Assembly: GCA_020740775.1 (NCBI GenBank)
Contig: JAHEWK010000021.1
Location: 372,001 to 436,000 of the forward strand
Source: Ilyonectria destructans
Lineage: Eukaryota > Ascomycota > Sordariomycetes > Hypocreales > Nectriaceae
Direction of reading: 5' to 3'
DNA length: 64,000 nucleotides
Shown in pieces: positions 62,771 to 64,000 of the stretch (its first letter is position 1; the number at the start of each line of letters is the position of its first letter). Made by a program: the position numbers and the translations under genes. The notes beneath the pieces are model-generated. The model saw only the letters and a list, made by a program, of their open reading frames with translations. It made no database searches and was not told the DNA's origin.

Positions 62771-64000
62771 TTAAGCCTCTGTAACATACACGGCCTGGGT
62801 GTTGCAATACGACATGATACCCTCCACTCCGTGCTCCACACCAACACCACTTTGCTTATGACCTCCGAAGGGGATATTTGGTTGCAGTTCGAGATGGGTG
62901 TTGATCCAAACTGTCCCAGCTTTGAGCTTCTTGGCCATTCTCTCCCCTTGCCTAATGTCTCGGGTCCAAACAGAAGCACCTAGGCCCATGGGGCTGTCAT
63001 TAGCGCGTCGCAAAACTTCCTCCTCATCCTTCCATTTCAGCACTGGGAAAACAGGGCCTAAGTATATAATGTTAGCTCTGGCATCTTCGGACGGAAGATC
63101 AGAAAAACATACCGAATGGCTCTTCGACCACAATTCTAGAATCATCCGGAGGGTTGTCCACAACAGTAGGGGTAATAAAATATCCCTTGCCCACTGTTGC
63201 ACCAGTTGAACCAGTAGCAAGATTGAGTTTGTGTAACTCAATATCTGCAAGCAGATCCTTCACTCTCTCGAACTGAAGCTGGTTCTGAACTGGGCCCAGC
63301 ATGGCACCATTCTCCATGCCATCAGCTACACGTAGCTTGTTTACCTCTGCTACCAGTTCCTTCAACAGCTTATCGTAGATCGACTCATGAATGTAGATTC
63401 TCTTGATTGCGATGCAGATCTACTCATTCCTTTATGAGCATGCTCGCTATCTTAATGCCTGGGAAACTTACCTGGCCTGAGTTCAATAATGCTGAAAGGG
63501 CAAGCTGGTAAAACCCCCTACTATTAGTGCTTTCCTTAGACGTTATTGTTTTGGGGGATCGCCAACCTTAGGAGCAATCGCCCTGACATCAACATCGCTG
63601 CAGACAATAGCAGGATCATTGCCGCCGCTGTGCATGTCAATCCTATTGTATCTCGTGACTGGAAAGTAATATTGACTTACAGTTCGAGAGTCACACGCTT
63701 GAGGGTTGCCGCACAACTTTGCATGATTCGTTTGCCAGTTGCTGTAGATCCCGTAAAGCTCACCTTGTCAATACCAGGATGTGCCGTCAGCCAGGGACCA
63801 AGATCATCATTTCCACTCAATGCCTGAAAGACACCTGGAGGAAAGTATTTGAGACCCAATTCCGCGAGTTTTAGGTTGCAATAAGGCGTAAATGGCCTGC
63901 GTTGACAGTTAACCTCTCTACCTTAACTAACCTGATCGGTTACCATACGAGGGCTTGAGAATAAAGGCGTTTCCTGCAATGAGGGCCGGGCCAAGTTTCG
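62771..64000 (-). CDS. Aldehyde dehydrogenase, C-terminal part, cut by the window edge
   Basis: Exons within the window: up to 63949, 63896-63681, 63627-63567, 63504-63472, 63419-63113 and 63057-62771, all with GT-AG introns of 52-62 bp and matching phases. The joined protein shows the NAD-binding segments ([21 protein letters not shown]), the general-base glutamate in VTLELGGNDPA, the catalytic cysteine in NSGQICIAIKR (across an exon border), VVEEPFGPVFPV and the C-terminal [11 protein letters not shown]. It oxidises an aldehyde to the acid with NAD(P)+. Subfamily and substrate cannot be fixed. The N-terminal 150 or so residues lie beyond base 64000. Confidence 0.9.

Overview
This window looks like a transposon-dense block of a filamentous ascomycete (Pezizomycotina) chromosome. 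The reasons are short introns (about 45-100 nt, GT-AG, CTAAC-like branch sites), fungal gene families (GH43, GH3, tannase, Dal5-type permease), Gypsy/Copia/pogo/hAT/Crypton elements, and AT-rich decayed repeats whose stop codons are mostly CpA-to-TpA changes, as made by repeat-induced point mutation (RIP). All introns and element boundaries here were read from the sequence by eye; no search or alignment program was run.

Host genes are few. They are a GH43 glycosidase (11901-13578, minus), a six-exon MFS transporter of the Dal5 type (19062-20879, minus), a relatively transposon-poor stretch of plant-biomass hydrolases (a broken tannase-family gene at 33.9-34.6 kb, an intact tannase/feruloyl esterase at 34912-36531, an eight-exon secreted GH3 beta-glucosidase at 38849-41703, a type-B carboxylesterase at 42312-43909), and the C-terminal part of an aldehyde dehydrogenase running off the right edge (62771-64000). 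A Pif1/Helitron-type helicase C-terminus runs off the left edge.

The rest is mobile DNA. A chromodomain Gypsy element (2592-7962) has 187-bp LTRs and a primer site that matches its own LTR rather than a tRNA. A Copia element (22119-27482) with a half-tRNA-iMet primer site sits in the left inverted repeat of an otherwise intact pogo element (pogo A, 22112-29340). There are three more transposase-bearing pogo copies (B 29861-31720; E 55166-60108; H about 60111-61922), a truncated one (D 46569-47282), one hairpin MITE (44533-44959) and two end remnants (F at 2547, G at 54947). Three divergent Crypton-type tyrosine recombinases, each with an arginine, HxxR and tyrosine at matching spacing, lie at 14271-17081, 47930-50239 and 55549-58060; the third sits exactly inside a pogo inverted repeat, flanked by a 7-bp direct repeat. 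Two hAT elements meet at 53478/53479. A 478-bp TRIM with two identical 128-bp LTRs is at 45145-45622, and several solo LTRs keep perfect target duplications.

The most interesting signals are: (1) self-complementary primer sites in both the Gypsy element and the unrelated-looking TRIM, with near-identical geometry; (2) Pol III-like A and B boxes across the TRIM LTR boundary; (3) paired direct repeats inside every pogo inverted repeat, with a core sequence that differs between lineages but is shared within a copy; (4) Crypton integration into the conserved GATAAGC of a pogo end, whose removal restores a 1860-bp element; and (5) in-frame stop codons as the only barrier between gag and pol in both LTR retrotransposons.
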